Shown here piece after piece: positions 1-6,004 of a stretch of 6,868 nt of DNA. Source of the stretch: JAGOBX01 sp017999075 [NCBI: Candidatus Babelota bacterium] (lineage in GTDB: Bacteria; JAGOBX01); assembly GCA_017999075.1 (NCBI GenBank), contig JAGOBX010000193.1:1-6868 (forward strand). Direction: 5' to 3'. The stretch's first letter is position 1. The number at the start of each line of letters is the position of its first letter. The notes under the pieces are model-generated. The model saw nothing but the letters and a program-made list of their open reading frames with translations, made no database searches and had not been told where the DNA came from. The translations under genes and the position numbers were made by a program.

Positions 1-179
1 ATAATTTTATCAAATAGTACTTTTATATTTTTAAAATCCAGCGTATAATTTTTTTTTAAGGCTAGTTTTGTCTTGTATTGAGTTTTATGAATTTTATTGT
101 TTATCCAAATATTATAGCAATAACAGCAGTTATGATTACAATCATCTGTAATTTCAAAAATGAAGTAAGGATTATTCAT
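1..179 (-). CDS. Radical SAM protein, N-terminal 59 residues (cut by window edge)
   Basis: The frame is open from an ATG at 177-179 to the left edge with no stop. The product begins MNNPYFIFEITDDCNHNC and shows the radical SAM iron-sulfur signature CX3CX2C at Cys14, Cys18 and Cys21 (CNHNCCYC), placed near the N-terminus as in many radical SAM/SPASM enzymes. These three cysteines are known to hold the 4Fe-4S cluster that cleaves S-adenosylmethionine. The substrate cannot be told from this fragment, and no SPASM domain or peptide-precursor partner is in view. The gene starts 37 bases after the stop of the secreted-protein gene on the same strand, so the two are probably co-transcribed. No clear Shine-Dalgarno precedes the ATG. 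A run of nine A in the coding strand (bases 49-57) keeps frame. Confidence 0.75.
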   Translation of the reverse strand, partial: MNNPYFIFEITDDCNHNCCYCYNIWINNKIHKTQYKTKLALKKNYTLDFKNIKVLFDKI

Positions 180-216
180 ACAATAAATATAATACAATCA
201 TAAACAAAAAATAAGA

Positions 217-1161
217 TTATTTTAATAAATCTTTGATTAGAATATTTATATTCGGCAGGTTTTTAAATAATATTTGGATTTCTTGTTCGGTTTTAATAAA
301 CCTTTTATTTATATCATCTATTTCTTCTTGAGATAATTGTGTTTTCCGTTTATAATTTAAGATTTGTTTTTTATATTTTTCAAGACTGTTAAATATATTT
401 GAGTCTGTTTCTATATCGTTGAATATAGCTTGGTTCAAATATAAATAACCAACCTTCTTGAAATTTTCTATTAAAAAATAGTTTTTAATTTCTTTAAAAA
501 TCGGAACCAAACTGCTTTTAAAATCAGTTTCATCTAAAATTCCGTTTTTTTTTAATTCAATAATCTTGTCTATTTTCAGTTCGAGATTTTGAAGGGAGTC
601 GATACTTTTTAAAAGCAATGATTCTGATGTAACCATCATTCTTGTGTAATATAATGGAGTATACCCTTCTTTTATATAAGCTAATCTGCTTTTGCATATT
701 TTAGACAAAATTTCAAATTCATCATCAGAAATAAGGGGAATCGGGTTTTTGTTTGATTTTAATTTTTCTAAAGATATTGCAAGGATTTTATTTAATTTAT
801 TATATTCAGTATCGTCAATTGATTTGTAATAGGCGGAATTTCCATTATCCGGAAATTTATGGAAAACATTTTCAGTATCTGAAGATTTTTTTGAATTAAA
901 ATTTTTAACAGGTTCAATGAGATCAATTTTTTTCCAGATATTTTTAAACAGGTTCCATTCTTCACTTGATTTTAAAATTTCAAGTCTTGATTGATGCTGT
1001 AATACAATTGAATCAATGTCGGTTATACTTTTATTTTTTTCAATATCTTTTTTTGAGGGTGAAGCTTCAGCTTTATTTTCAGCAAATGGAAACAGTGTAT
1101 GGAAGAGTGAATTCCATATAAACATTACGGCTGCAGTTAAATAATATATATTCTTTTTCAT
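217..1161 (-). CDS. Secreted or periplasmic helical protein of unknown function (314 aa)
   Basis: I do not recognise this family. The N-terminus has two lysines, a hydrophobic stretch (about residues 5-26, YLTAAVMFIWNSLFHTLF) and an AEA-S site near residues 32-34, which reads as a Sec signal peptide cut by signal peptidase I. There is no cysteine at that point, so it is not a lipoprotein. The mature part is rich in Lys, Ile, Leu, Asn and Glu and looks mostly alpha-helical, with coiled-coil-like stretches at about 180-210 and 255-300. No catalytic motif or further membrane segment is visible. The ATG is supported by AAGG (bases 1170-1173) eight bases upstream. The gene is divergent from the flagellin fusion and is followed by the radical SAM gene. 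A sigma-28-like element lies about 110 bases upstream, so a motility link is possible but unproven. Confidence 0.8.
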   Translation of the reverse strand: MKKNIYYLTAAVMFIWNSLFHTLFPFAENKAEASPSKKDIEKNKSITDIDSIVLQHQSRLEILKSSEEWNLFKNIWKKIDLIEPVKNFNSKKSSDTENVFHKFPDNGNSAYYKSIDDTEYNKLNKILAISLEKLKSNKNPIPLISDDEFEILSKICKSRLAYIKEGYTPLYYTRMMVTSESLLLKSIDSLQNLELKIDKIIELKKNGILDETDFKSSLVPIFKEIKNYFLIENFKKVGYLYLNQAIFNDIETDSNIFNSLEKYKKQILNYKRKTQLSQEEIDDINKRFIKTEQEIQILFKNLPNINILIKDLLK

Positions 1162-1274
1162 AACTTTAACCTTATTTAAAATGAATAATAATTATTATTA
1201 TTTTACATAATATTTTAAATAAGTCTAATAAAAAATGAAAAATAATACTTTGAAAAACAAAATGATAAAATATA

Positions 1275-1299
1275 TAATCGGCATTTTATTTAAGTTTTA
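1275..1299 (-). promoter_or_regulatory. Weak sigma-28-like promoter for the leftward gene pair
   Basis: On the minus strand TAAA (1296-1299) is followed after 13 bases by GCCGATTA (1275-1282), close to the sigma-28/sigma-D pattern TAAA-N15-GCCGATAA but with a short spacer. A start near base 1268 would give a leader of about 107 bases, similar in length to the leader on the other side. This promoter would overlap the rightward flagellin promoter. Confidence 0.35.
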
Positions 1300-1314
1300 C
1301 AATATTTTGCCGAT
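1277..1314. repeat. Inverted repeat ATCGGCA...TGCCGAT in the divergent region
   Basis: Perfect 7-base arms at 1277-1283 and 1308-1314 are separated by 24 bases. The arms are the -10 cores of the two opposed sigma-28-like promoters, which is the simplest explanation. An operator for a dimeric regulator is an alternative. Confidence 0.6.
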
Positions 1315-1316
1315 AT
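1290..1316 (+). promoter_or_regulatory. Sigma-28 (FliA/SigD) promoter of the flagellin fusion
   Basis: GCCGATAT at 1309-1316 matches the -10 box known for sigma-D/sigma-28 flagellar promoters. TTAA (1290-1293, spacer 15) or TAAG (1291-1294, spacer 14) serves as the -35. The predicted start near 1323 gives a leader of about 108 bases. A late-class flagellar promoter is what is expected in front of a flagellin gene. Confidence 0.68.
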
Positions 1317-1331
1317 AAATAGATAAGTATT

Positions 1332-1347
1332 ATTACAAGGATGTAAT
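1332..1347 (+). promoter_or_regulatory. CsrA-type binding site 1, GGA in hairpin loop
   Basis: Bases 1333-1344 (TTACAAGGATGT) match the published CsrA consensus RUACARGGAUGU at 11 of 12 positions. The bases form a 6-bp stem, ATTACA with TGTAAT, around an AGGA tetraloop, which is the known CsrA presentation. It lies just inside the predicted flagellin transcript. Confidence 0.62.
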
Positions 1348-1354
1348 TTAATTT

Positions 1355-1367
1355 ATGCAGGGATGTA
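1355..1367 (+). promoter_or_regulatory. CsrA-type binding site 2, GGA in hairpin loop
   Basis: Bases 1355-1366 (ATGCAGGGATGT) match RUACARGGAUGU at 11 of 12 positions. A short stem, UGCA with UGUA including one G-U pair, closes a GGGA loop. It sits 22 bases after site 1 and 64 bases before the flagellin start. The two sites share the 12-base direct repeat GGATGTAATTTA (1339-1350 and 1361-1372). Confidence 0.55.
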
Positions 1368-1430
1368 ATTTATTTAAGCTTTTATACTTTTCTTTTGTTA
1401 TATTAAATCCATGTTGTTCGAATAGAAAAA

Positions 1431-4400
1431 ATGCAGATTTATAATCCTGTAACGCATTATTCTGTTCGTCAATTGGAAAAATTTAACATTTTTTCTAATA
1501 AATCGCTTGAGAAACTTTCTGCTGGATACAGAATAAACAGAGCATCTGATGATGCTGCTGGACTTGCAATATCAGAAAAGTTAAGGACGCAGGTAAATGG
1601 ATTGTCTCAAGCTGAAAAAAATATACTTGATGGAATATCTCTTGTACAAACTGCGGAATCCGCGTATTCTGAAATTACCGATATTTTACAAAGAGTCAGA
1701 ACTCTTGCAGTCCAGACTTCTAATGATACTTTAACTGATGAAGACAGGGAATTGGTTCAATTAGAAGTGGCGCAATTGTTGTCTGAAATTGACCGTTATG
1801 AAACTGCGGTAGAATTCAATAATATAAAATTACTTCAAGGGACAGTTGAAACCAATGATAATGAATTGAGTTTGCTGCAGCAGTATTTGAATGATAATTG
1901 GATTGCCGTAGGTCAGCAGATGGCGAATATGATTTATGATATGAGCGGAAATGTCGGAGGACCGCTTGAAGTGATTCTTGACGCAGGCGCGGCTGGAGGG
2001 ACGCTGGCTTATGTGGCTACCTGGACTTCAGGAAATAATGTTGTGAAACAGGAATTACATATTGAACTTGCGGATTTTCAGCCGGTAACTTTACCAAACG
2101 GCGGAAGCAGTCCGACATTTTATAATGATAGAATAATCCTGCACGAAATGATACACGCCACCCATGCATGGCATTCTGACGGAGTTTATAGTTTTAATAC
2201 AGATGTGCCGACCTGGTTCAAAGAAGCTGCAGCCGAATATTCTCACGGAGCGAATGACAGGGTTTTATACGATGGAGGAATGACAGCTGGCGGGGCAGCG
2301 TCTATCAGAACTGTGGATTTGTCGAATTGGGGAGGAACTTCAAAATATTATTCTGCTGCATACGAAGCTGCAATGTATATGAACAGAACTTACGGAAATG
2401 GAGCAGGAGATACAGACGGAGATGGAAGTGTTCTGGATCAAGTATTTAAAGAAATGGAAACCGGGAATTCTTTTGATTCTGCTTTAGATTATATTGATGA
2501 CGGAGTAATTAATGCGAGTTTGAATGAATCGGGTTTTTTAAACGATTTTTCTAATGATGTTGGTTATGATGCGCAGATTCAGGCAGATGCATCATTTTTT
2601 TATAACGGCGGCGGGTTTAATGGAGGCACAGGCGGGTATTGGGCGATTGACGGTGGTATTGGCGGCGGCGGAAAAACAGCAGAAGACACGGTTGATGATT
2701 TGCCCGGAGATGTTCTTGGCGGGTATACTTTAACTTTTACTAATTTCGATACGAGTTCGTCGTCTTTAAATGAAGCGCTTAATTTTCAGGTTGGAGCTAA
2801 CAGAGGCGAAAAAATAATTATATCTTTAAATCAAATAAATACTCAGTCGCTTGGAATAAATAATTTGAATTTGTCTACAAGAGCGAGTTCTGAATCAGCA
2901 ATAGATCTGATTGATTCGGCAATAGCTCAAATGTCAGGATATCGTTCTGATTTGGGGGCAAAACAAAACCGGCTTGAACATATTTATAATTTTGCGAGGA
3001 TAAATATAGAGAATCAGTCTGCATCAGAATCAAGAATACGGGATACTGATTTTGCTGCTGAAATGGTTGAATATACGAAAAATAATGTTATGATTCAGGC
3101 TGCGCAGAATACTGTTTCAAAAGCAAATCAAATACAGTATTCTAACGCTATGTCTGCAATCAATGGTACTGAAGGACTTGAAATATCAAATCAGAAAAAT
3201 TCAGAAAGGATGCTGAATAATGCAAAAAAAAGCGCTGCTGCTGTTAATGCGGATATGGAAAAATTATCTTCAGGCAAGAGAATAAACAGGGCGGCTGACG
3301 ATGCAGCAGGACTTGCCATATCAGAAAAATTTTTAACTCAGATCAATGGCTTGGATCAGGCAAACAGGAATGTTAAAGATGGAATATCGTTATTGCAGAT
3401 TACGGACGGGGCGCTTGAAGAAGTAAAATCTTTACTGCAAAGAATTAATGTTTTATCTGTTCAGGCTGCCAACGATACTTTAACCAATGAAGATAGAAAC
3501 CATCTTCAGTTGGAAATAGATCAGCTTTTAAATGAAATAGACAGAGTAACCAGCTCTGCTGATTTTAATGGGATAAATCTTCTTCGTCAGGCAAGCGGTT
3601 TAGGTCAGACAACTCCGATAGTATTAACTTATTTGTCATCATTGTTGAATATATCTAGGCCTGGAGTGAATTCGAACCTTCGCGGATACGGACCCACAAT
3701 ATACGGCGATAGTTCTAAAATGATAGTATGTTTCGGTAATAATCCAGGAAGTGAAGTTAATGTTTTCAGGCTTGATATTGACGGGAGTAATCCTGTTCAG
3801 TTAACTAATCTGGCAGGAGCCGAATACGATCCTTCTTTAAATAGTTCGGCATCCAGTGTTTTATATAATTACACATCAAATGGATTAATTAATACCTATG
3901 ATTTATATATTACTGATACAGTAGGCACTATGGTCAACACTCAGATAGCTCCCTCAGCTTTTTTTGACGGATACGCAAGCTGGAATACCGCATCGGACAG
4001 TGAAATTTCTTTTATAAGTAATAGAAACGGTTCTTTTAATCTTTATAAGGTTGATTATGGCGCAGATGTTGCTTTCGGTAGTGGAGATGATGTTGTTACA
4101 CAGCTAACTGCAAATGTGAATCCGGCAGCAAATATGTTGTACAGCTCATTTTCGCCTGACGGAACAAAAATTGCTTTTATATCAGACATCGGCGGGTCAT
4201 ATCAGGTTTGGACGGTAAACAGCGATGGCACAGGATTGACAGCATTAACCAACACCGTAGCAAATATCGTGGGAAGCGGTGGACCTAGTTGGTCGCCTGA
4301 TGGATCAAAAATTCTTTATTCGGCATCAGTAGCTGGAACAACAGAACTTTTTTATTCTAATTCTGATAACTCTGGTAGTTCTAAACAGGTAACTTATATA

Positions 4401-4934
4401 GGAGCGACTTCTTCAACAGGAGGAATTTGGGATCCTAATTCTGAACGCATATATTATCAGACCAACAAATCAGATGCCATGGCTCTTGATATATATTACG
4501 CTGACCTTCAGTCGAGCGGTGGAGTAACAACATCTTCTCCTCAACTTCCTGTATATATTCATAACGGACCGAATTCTAATCAAACTCAGGAAATAGAACG
4601 GCGAACCATAAATACTTCTGCTATCGGATTAACTTCGTTATCTATATCCACAAGAAACGGCGCGGAATCAGCATTAAATAGTATTCAAAACGCTTTGAAT
4701 GTTGTTAATTCGGCTTCGTCATATTTTGGCGCAATTCAAAACAGATTAGAAATAAATTATGATTTTAATTCATCTTCGAATCAGGAACATATTTCTTCAA
4801 GAAGTATGATTACGGATTCGGATTTTCCTTCTGTATTTACTAATTATACAAAAAATCAGATAATTAACAACGCGGCTATCGCTATGCTTTCGCAAGCAAA
4901 TATAAATTCAAAATTTTTATTGAAATTTATCTAA
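1431..4934 (+). CDS. Tandem flagellin fusion: flagellinolysin (zinc metalloprotease flagellin) joined to beta-propeller flagellin
   Basis: This 1167-residue chain holds two complete flagellins. In order: N-terminal D0/D1 (about 1-138, with the flagellin hallmark EKLSAGYRINRASDDAAGLA), a metallopeptidase insert (about 140-425), C-terminal D1/D0 (about 482-577), a second N-terminal D0/D1 (about 583-720, EKLSSGKRINRAADDAAGLA), a beta-propeller insert (about 727-1045) and a second C-terminal D1/D0 (about 1073-1167). Ordinary flagellins are about 270-500 residues. There is no signal peptide, as expected for export through the flagellar type III system. Start: the first ATG in frame that gives the flagellin N-terminus; no clear Shine-Dalgarno precedes it. 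A sigma-28 promoter and two CsrA-type sites lie upstream. The domain assignments are strong. Assembly into a filament, protease activity and what the propeller binds are inferred. No hairpin terminator is evident directly after the stop. Confidence 0.93.
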   Translation: MQIYNPVTHYSVRQLEKFNIFSNKSLEKLSAGYRINRASDDAAGLAISEKLRTQVNGLSQAEKNILDGISLVQTAESAYSEITDILQRVRTLAVQTSNDTLTDEDRELVQLEVAQLLSEIDRYETAVEFNNIKLLQGTVETNDNELSLLQQYLNDNWIAVGQQMANMIYDMSGNVGGPLEVILDAGAAGGTLAYVATWTSGNNVVKQELHIELADFQPVTLPNGGSSPTFYNDRIILHEMIHATHAWHSDGVYSFNTDVPTWFKEAAAEYSHGANDRVLYDGGMTAGGAASIRTVDLSNWGGTSKYYSAAYEAAMYMNRTYGNGAGDTDGDGSVLDQVFKEMETGNSFDSALDYIDDGVINASLNESGFLNDFSNDVGYDAQIQADASFFYNGGGFNGGTGGYWAIDGGIGGGGKTAEDTVDDLPGDVLGGYTLTFTNFDTSSSSLNEALNFQVGANRGEKIIISLNQINTQSLGINNLNLSTRASSESAIDLIDSAIAQMSGYRSDLGAKQNRLEHIYNFARINIENQSASESRIRDTDFAAEMVEYTKNNVMIQAAQNTVSKANQIQYSNAMSAINGTEGLEISNQKNSERMLNNAKKSAAAVNADMEKLSSGKRINRAADDAAGLAISEKFLTQINGLDQANRNVKDGISLLQITDGALEEVKSLLQRINVLSVQAANDTLTNEDRNHLQLEIDQLLNEIDRVTSSADFNGINLLRQASGLGQTTPIVLTYLSSLLNISRPGVNSNLRGYGPTIYGDSSKMIVCFGNNPGSEVNVFRLDIDGSNPVQLTNLAGAEYDPSLNSSASSVLYNYTSNGLINTYDLYITDTVGTMVNTQIAPSAFFDGYASWNTASDSEISFISNRNGSFNLYKVDYGADVAFGSGDDVVTQLTANVNPAANMLYSSFSPDGTKIAFISDIGGSYQVWTVNSDGTGLTALTNTVANIVGSGGPSWSPDGSKILYSASVAGTTELFYSNSDNSGSSKQVTYIGATSSTGGIWDPNSERIYYQTNKSDAMALDIYYADLQSSGGVTTSSPQLPVYIHNGPNSNQTQEIERRTINTSAIGLTSLSISTRNGAESALNSIQNALNVVNSASSYFGAIQNRLEINYDFNSSSNQEHISSRSMITDSDFPSVFTNYTKNQIINNAAIAMLSQANINSKFLLKFI
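1506..1838 (+). repeat. Intragenic repeat, copy A of flagellin N-terminal D1 region
   Basis: Residues 26-136 align without gaps to residues 609-719 of the same protein. By hand count 66 of 111 positions are identical. Copy A keeps LQRVRTLAVQ, the conserved D1 stretch that in other flagellins is part of the TLR5-contact surface. Confidence 0.85.
1848..2705 (+). other. Flagellinolysin-type gluzincin metallopeptidase domain inside flagellin copy A
   Basis: Residues about 140-425 replace the variable outer region. HEMIH (His238, Glu239, His242) gives two zinc ligands and the catalytic Glu. TWFKEAAAEYSHG follows 18 residues later, with Glu265 the likely third ligand and Glu269 one helical turn further on. 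The run YNDRIILHEMIHA...PTWFKE and the later GDTDGDGSVLDQVF match what I recall of the flagellinolysin family, proteolytic flagellins shown to form enzymatically active filaments. Asp327, Asp329 and Asp331 look like an EF-hand-type calcium loop. A glycine-rich stretch (about 392-414) leads back into D1. All expected catalytic residues are present, so activity is likely. Confidence 0.85.
3255..3587 (+). repeat. Intragenic repeat, copy B of flagellin N-terminal D1 region
   Basis: Residues 609-719 are the second copy of the D0/D1 helical region. The residues before it (583-587, LEISN) line up with the true N-terminus MQIYN, so almost the whole N-terminal domain was retained when the two flagellins fused. 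Copy B has LQRINVLSVQ where copy A has LQRVRTLAVQ. Confidence 0.85.
3609..4565 (+). other. TolB/PD40-like six-bladed beta-propeller inside flagellin copy B
   Basis: Residues about 727-1045 hold six blade-like repeats, beginning near 754, 801, 848, 905, 951 and 998. The clearest carry PD40 signatures: SFSPDGTKIAFISD followed by YQVWTVNSDGTGLTALT, and SWSPDGSKILYSA. Weaker ones read YASWNTASDSEISFISNR and GIWDPNSERIYYQT. In TolB and related proteins such propellers bind peptides, proteins or sugars. No catalytic residues are apparent, so a binding or structural role on the filament surface is the best guess. Blade count is by eye. Confidence 0.75.
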
Positions 4935-4978
4935 TTGGAATATCTAAATAATAAAATTATAAAAAAATAAAAAAATAT

Positions 4979-5007
4979 TTGACAAATAAAAAAATAAATG
5001 ATATAGT
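4979..5007 (+). promoter_or_regulatory. Strong sigma-70 type promoter for the RRM gene
   Basis: TTGACA (4979-4984), exactly 17 bases, then TATAGT (5002-5007), which is 11 of 12 consensus positions at ideal spacing. The predicted start near 5014 lies about 140 bases before the RRM start codon. Confidence 0.72.
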
Positions 5008-5013
5008 ATACAA

Positions 5014-5155
5014 AAATTTGAAAATTTATTTACAAAGAGAAAGATTTATTGAAGATTCAAATCAAGAGTAATTTATCGAAATTATCTCGTGTTTCGAGGC
5101 ATATCTAAATCCATATCTAAAGTAAAAATATATTATTTTATTAAGGAGTTTTTTT
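5014..5155 (+). promoter_or_regulatory. Long 5' leader of the RRM gene with hairpin and direct repeat
   Basis: The predicted leader has no open reading frame of note. It contains a small hairpin CTCG-TGTTT-CGAG (5086-5098) and the repeat CATATCTAAA twice (5100-5109 and 5112-5121). A related ATATCTAAAT lies before the promoter (4940-4949). The strong Shine-Dalgarno AAGGAG (5143-5148) sits 7 bases before the ATG. Long leaders are typical of cold-shock-type RNA-binding protein genes; that this one responds to cold is an inference. Confidence 0.45.
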
Positions 5156-5464
5156 ATGGACACCAAATTGTATGTTGGTAATCTTAATTGGGGCGTTACT
5201 GAAGAACAGTTGCAGACAATATTTGCTCAATACGGTTCAGTTGTATCTGCAAAAATAATTACTGACCGCTCAACTGGAAGATCAAAAGGTTTCGGTTTTG
5301 TGGAAATGTCTTCACAGGAAGAAATCGAAAAAGCTATTTCAGGATTGAATGGCAAAGAATTTGAAGGAAGAGCATTAACAGTTAATATCGCAAGACCTCA
5401 AGAAAGAAGACCGCAGCGTAGTTTTGACAGAAACCGCGGCGGCAGCGGCCAACGTAGATATTAA
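5156..5464 (+). CDS. RRM-domain RNA-binding protein (102 aa)
   Basis: A single RNA-recognition motif covers residues about 4-79. RNP2 is LYVGNL (5-10) and RNP1 is KGFGFVEM (44-51), so the aromatic RNA-contact residues Tyr6, Phe46 and Phe48 are all present. A short Arg/Gly-rich tail (81-102, ending GGSGQRRY) should add non-specific RNA affinity. The length and layout are those of the small bacterial glycine-rich RRM proteins best known from cyanobacteria, where several are cold-induced and bind RNA in the cytoplasm. Targets here are unknown. The start is fixed by AAGGAG seven bases upstream. The gene has its own promoter and a terminator 59 bases downstream, so it is probably monocistronic. 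Confidence 0.93.
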   Translation: MDTKLYVGNLNWGVTEEQLQTIFAQYGSVVSAKIITDRSTGRSKGFGFVEMSSQEEIEKAISGLNGKEFEGRALTVNIARPQERRPQRSFDRNRGGSGQRRY

Positions 5465-5522
5465 GATTTTAATATAAAATACGATACTTGTTTTAGTATA
5501 AATATTAAAGATATGGATTTAA

Positions 5523-5563
5523 AAACTGCGCTTGTTATATATTATTTATAACTTGCGCAGTTT
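5523..5563 (+). terminator. Intrinsic terminator-like hairpin after the RRM gene
   Basis: A perfect 9-bp stem pairs AAACTGCGC (5523-5531) with GCGCAGTTT (5555-5563). A 2x2 internal bulge follows, then a 6-bp upper stem (5534-5539 with 5547-5552) and a 7-base loop. The trailing T run is short (three), so termination may be incomplete. The five A before the stem would act as a U tract for transcripts from the other side. Confidence 0.6.
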
Positions 5564-6004
5564 AAACCGGAGCGGCTAATTTAAAAATGTTAGATGCACT
5601 GGATTTATTTTATTTATACAAACGGGTTTTTTATATAAAATCGATATAATAATTTTTATTAAATAATTTTGGCGTGTGTTTTATAATTATTATACGTATA
5701 AAGTTTTGAGTTTGCGTAAAAATAATTGTTTTATTTTACAGCATTTCTCATCAATTATGTAATAGTATAATAAAAACATAAGAATTGCAGAAAATATAAG
5801 CAAAAATATAATTTTACAATTAAGGATAACTATAATTGTGGAATTTGTTTATGTAGTGTATTTTCTGTGATTCTGATGGTTTAATGTGAAATAATATTGA
5901 AACTCTGCATTTTTCTAATTAATACAACACATGTTTAATTCAAACCATAATATGTTTCTCGTGTTTATTCCCATCGATCATATTTTTCATCTGAAAATAA
6001 CAAA
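5564..6004. other. AT-rich intergenic stretch, no supported gene
   Basis: I find no credible coding frame, tRNA or conserved RNA here. It contains a perfect 12-base palindrome TTATACGTATAA (5690-5701), which could be a regulator site. A poor promoter match, TTGAAA (5897-5902) with TAATAC 17 bases later (5920-5925), might serve the GH3 gene. Isolated TATAAT boxes (5766-5771 and 5831-5836) lack a properly spaced -35. Confidence 0.5.

Noticed and set aside
49-57. Possible frameshift at a nine-A run in the radical SAM frame
   Set aside because: Recounting showed that the frame stays open through the run to the window edge and gives plausible protein sequence (KKNYTLDFKNIKVLFDKI).
217-1161. Lipoprotein reading of the 314-residue protein
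   Set aside because: There is no cysteine after the hydrophobic segment, so no lipobox.
1184-1199. 16-base perfect palindrome in the leader of the secreted-protein gene
   Set aside because: It is composed only of A and T in an AT-rich region, so chance is a sufficient explanation.
1411-1425. Four-codon upstream frame (M-L-F-E-stop) five bases before the flagellin start
   Set aside because: No ribosome site precedes it and frames this short are expected by chance; translational coupling cannot be supported.
3210-3212. Internal ATG (Met594) as a separate start for the second flagellin
   Set aside because: The preceding AAAGG abuts the ATG with no usable spacing, the frame is continuous, and starting here would lose the first residues of the D0 helix.
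5587-5649. 20-codon frame beginning MLDALDLFYLYK
   Set aside because: The nearest GGAG is too far upstream and there is no other coding support.
5838-5870. Ten-codon frame from a GTG after AAGGA
   Set aside because: Spacing to AAGGA is long, the peptide is very short and nothing near it suggests an attenuator.
5897-5925. Promoter for the GH3 gene
   Set aside because: The -10 match is only three of six in AT-rich sequence, so I mention it in the intergenic entry but do not call it.
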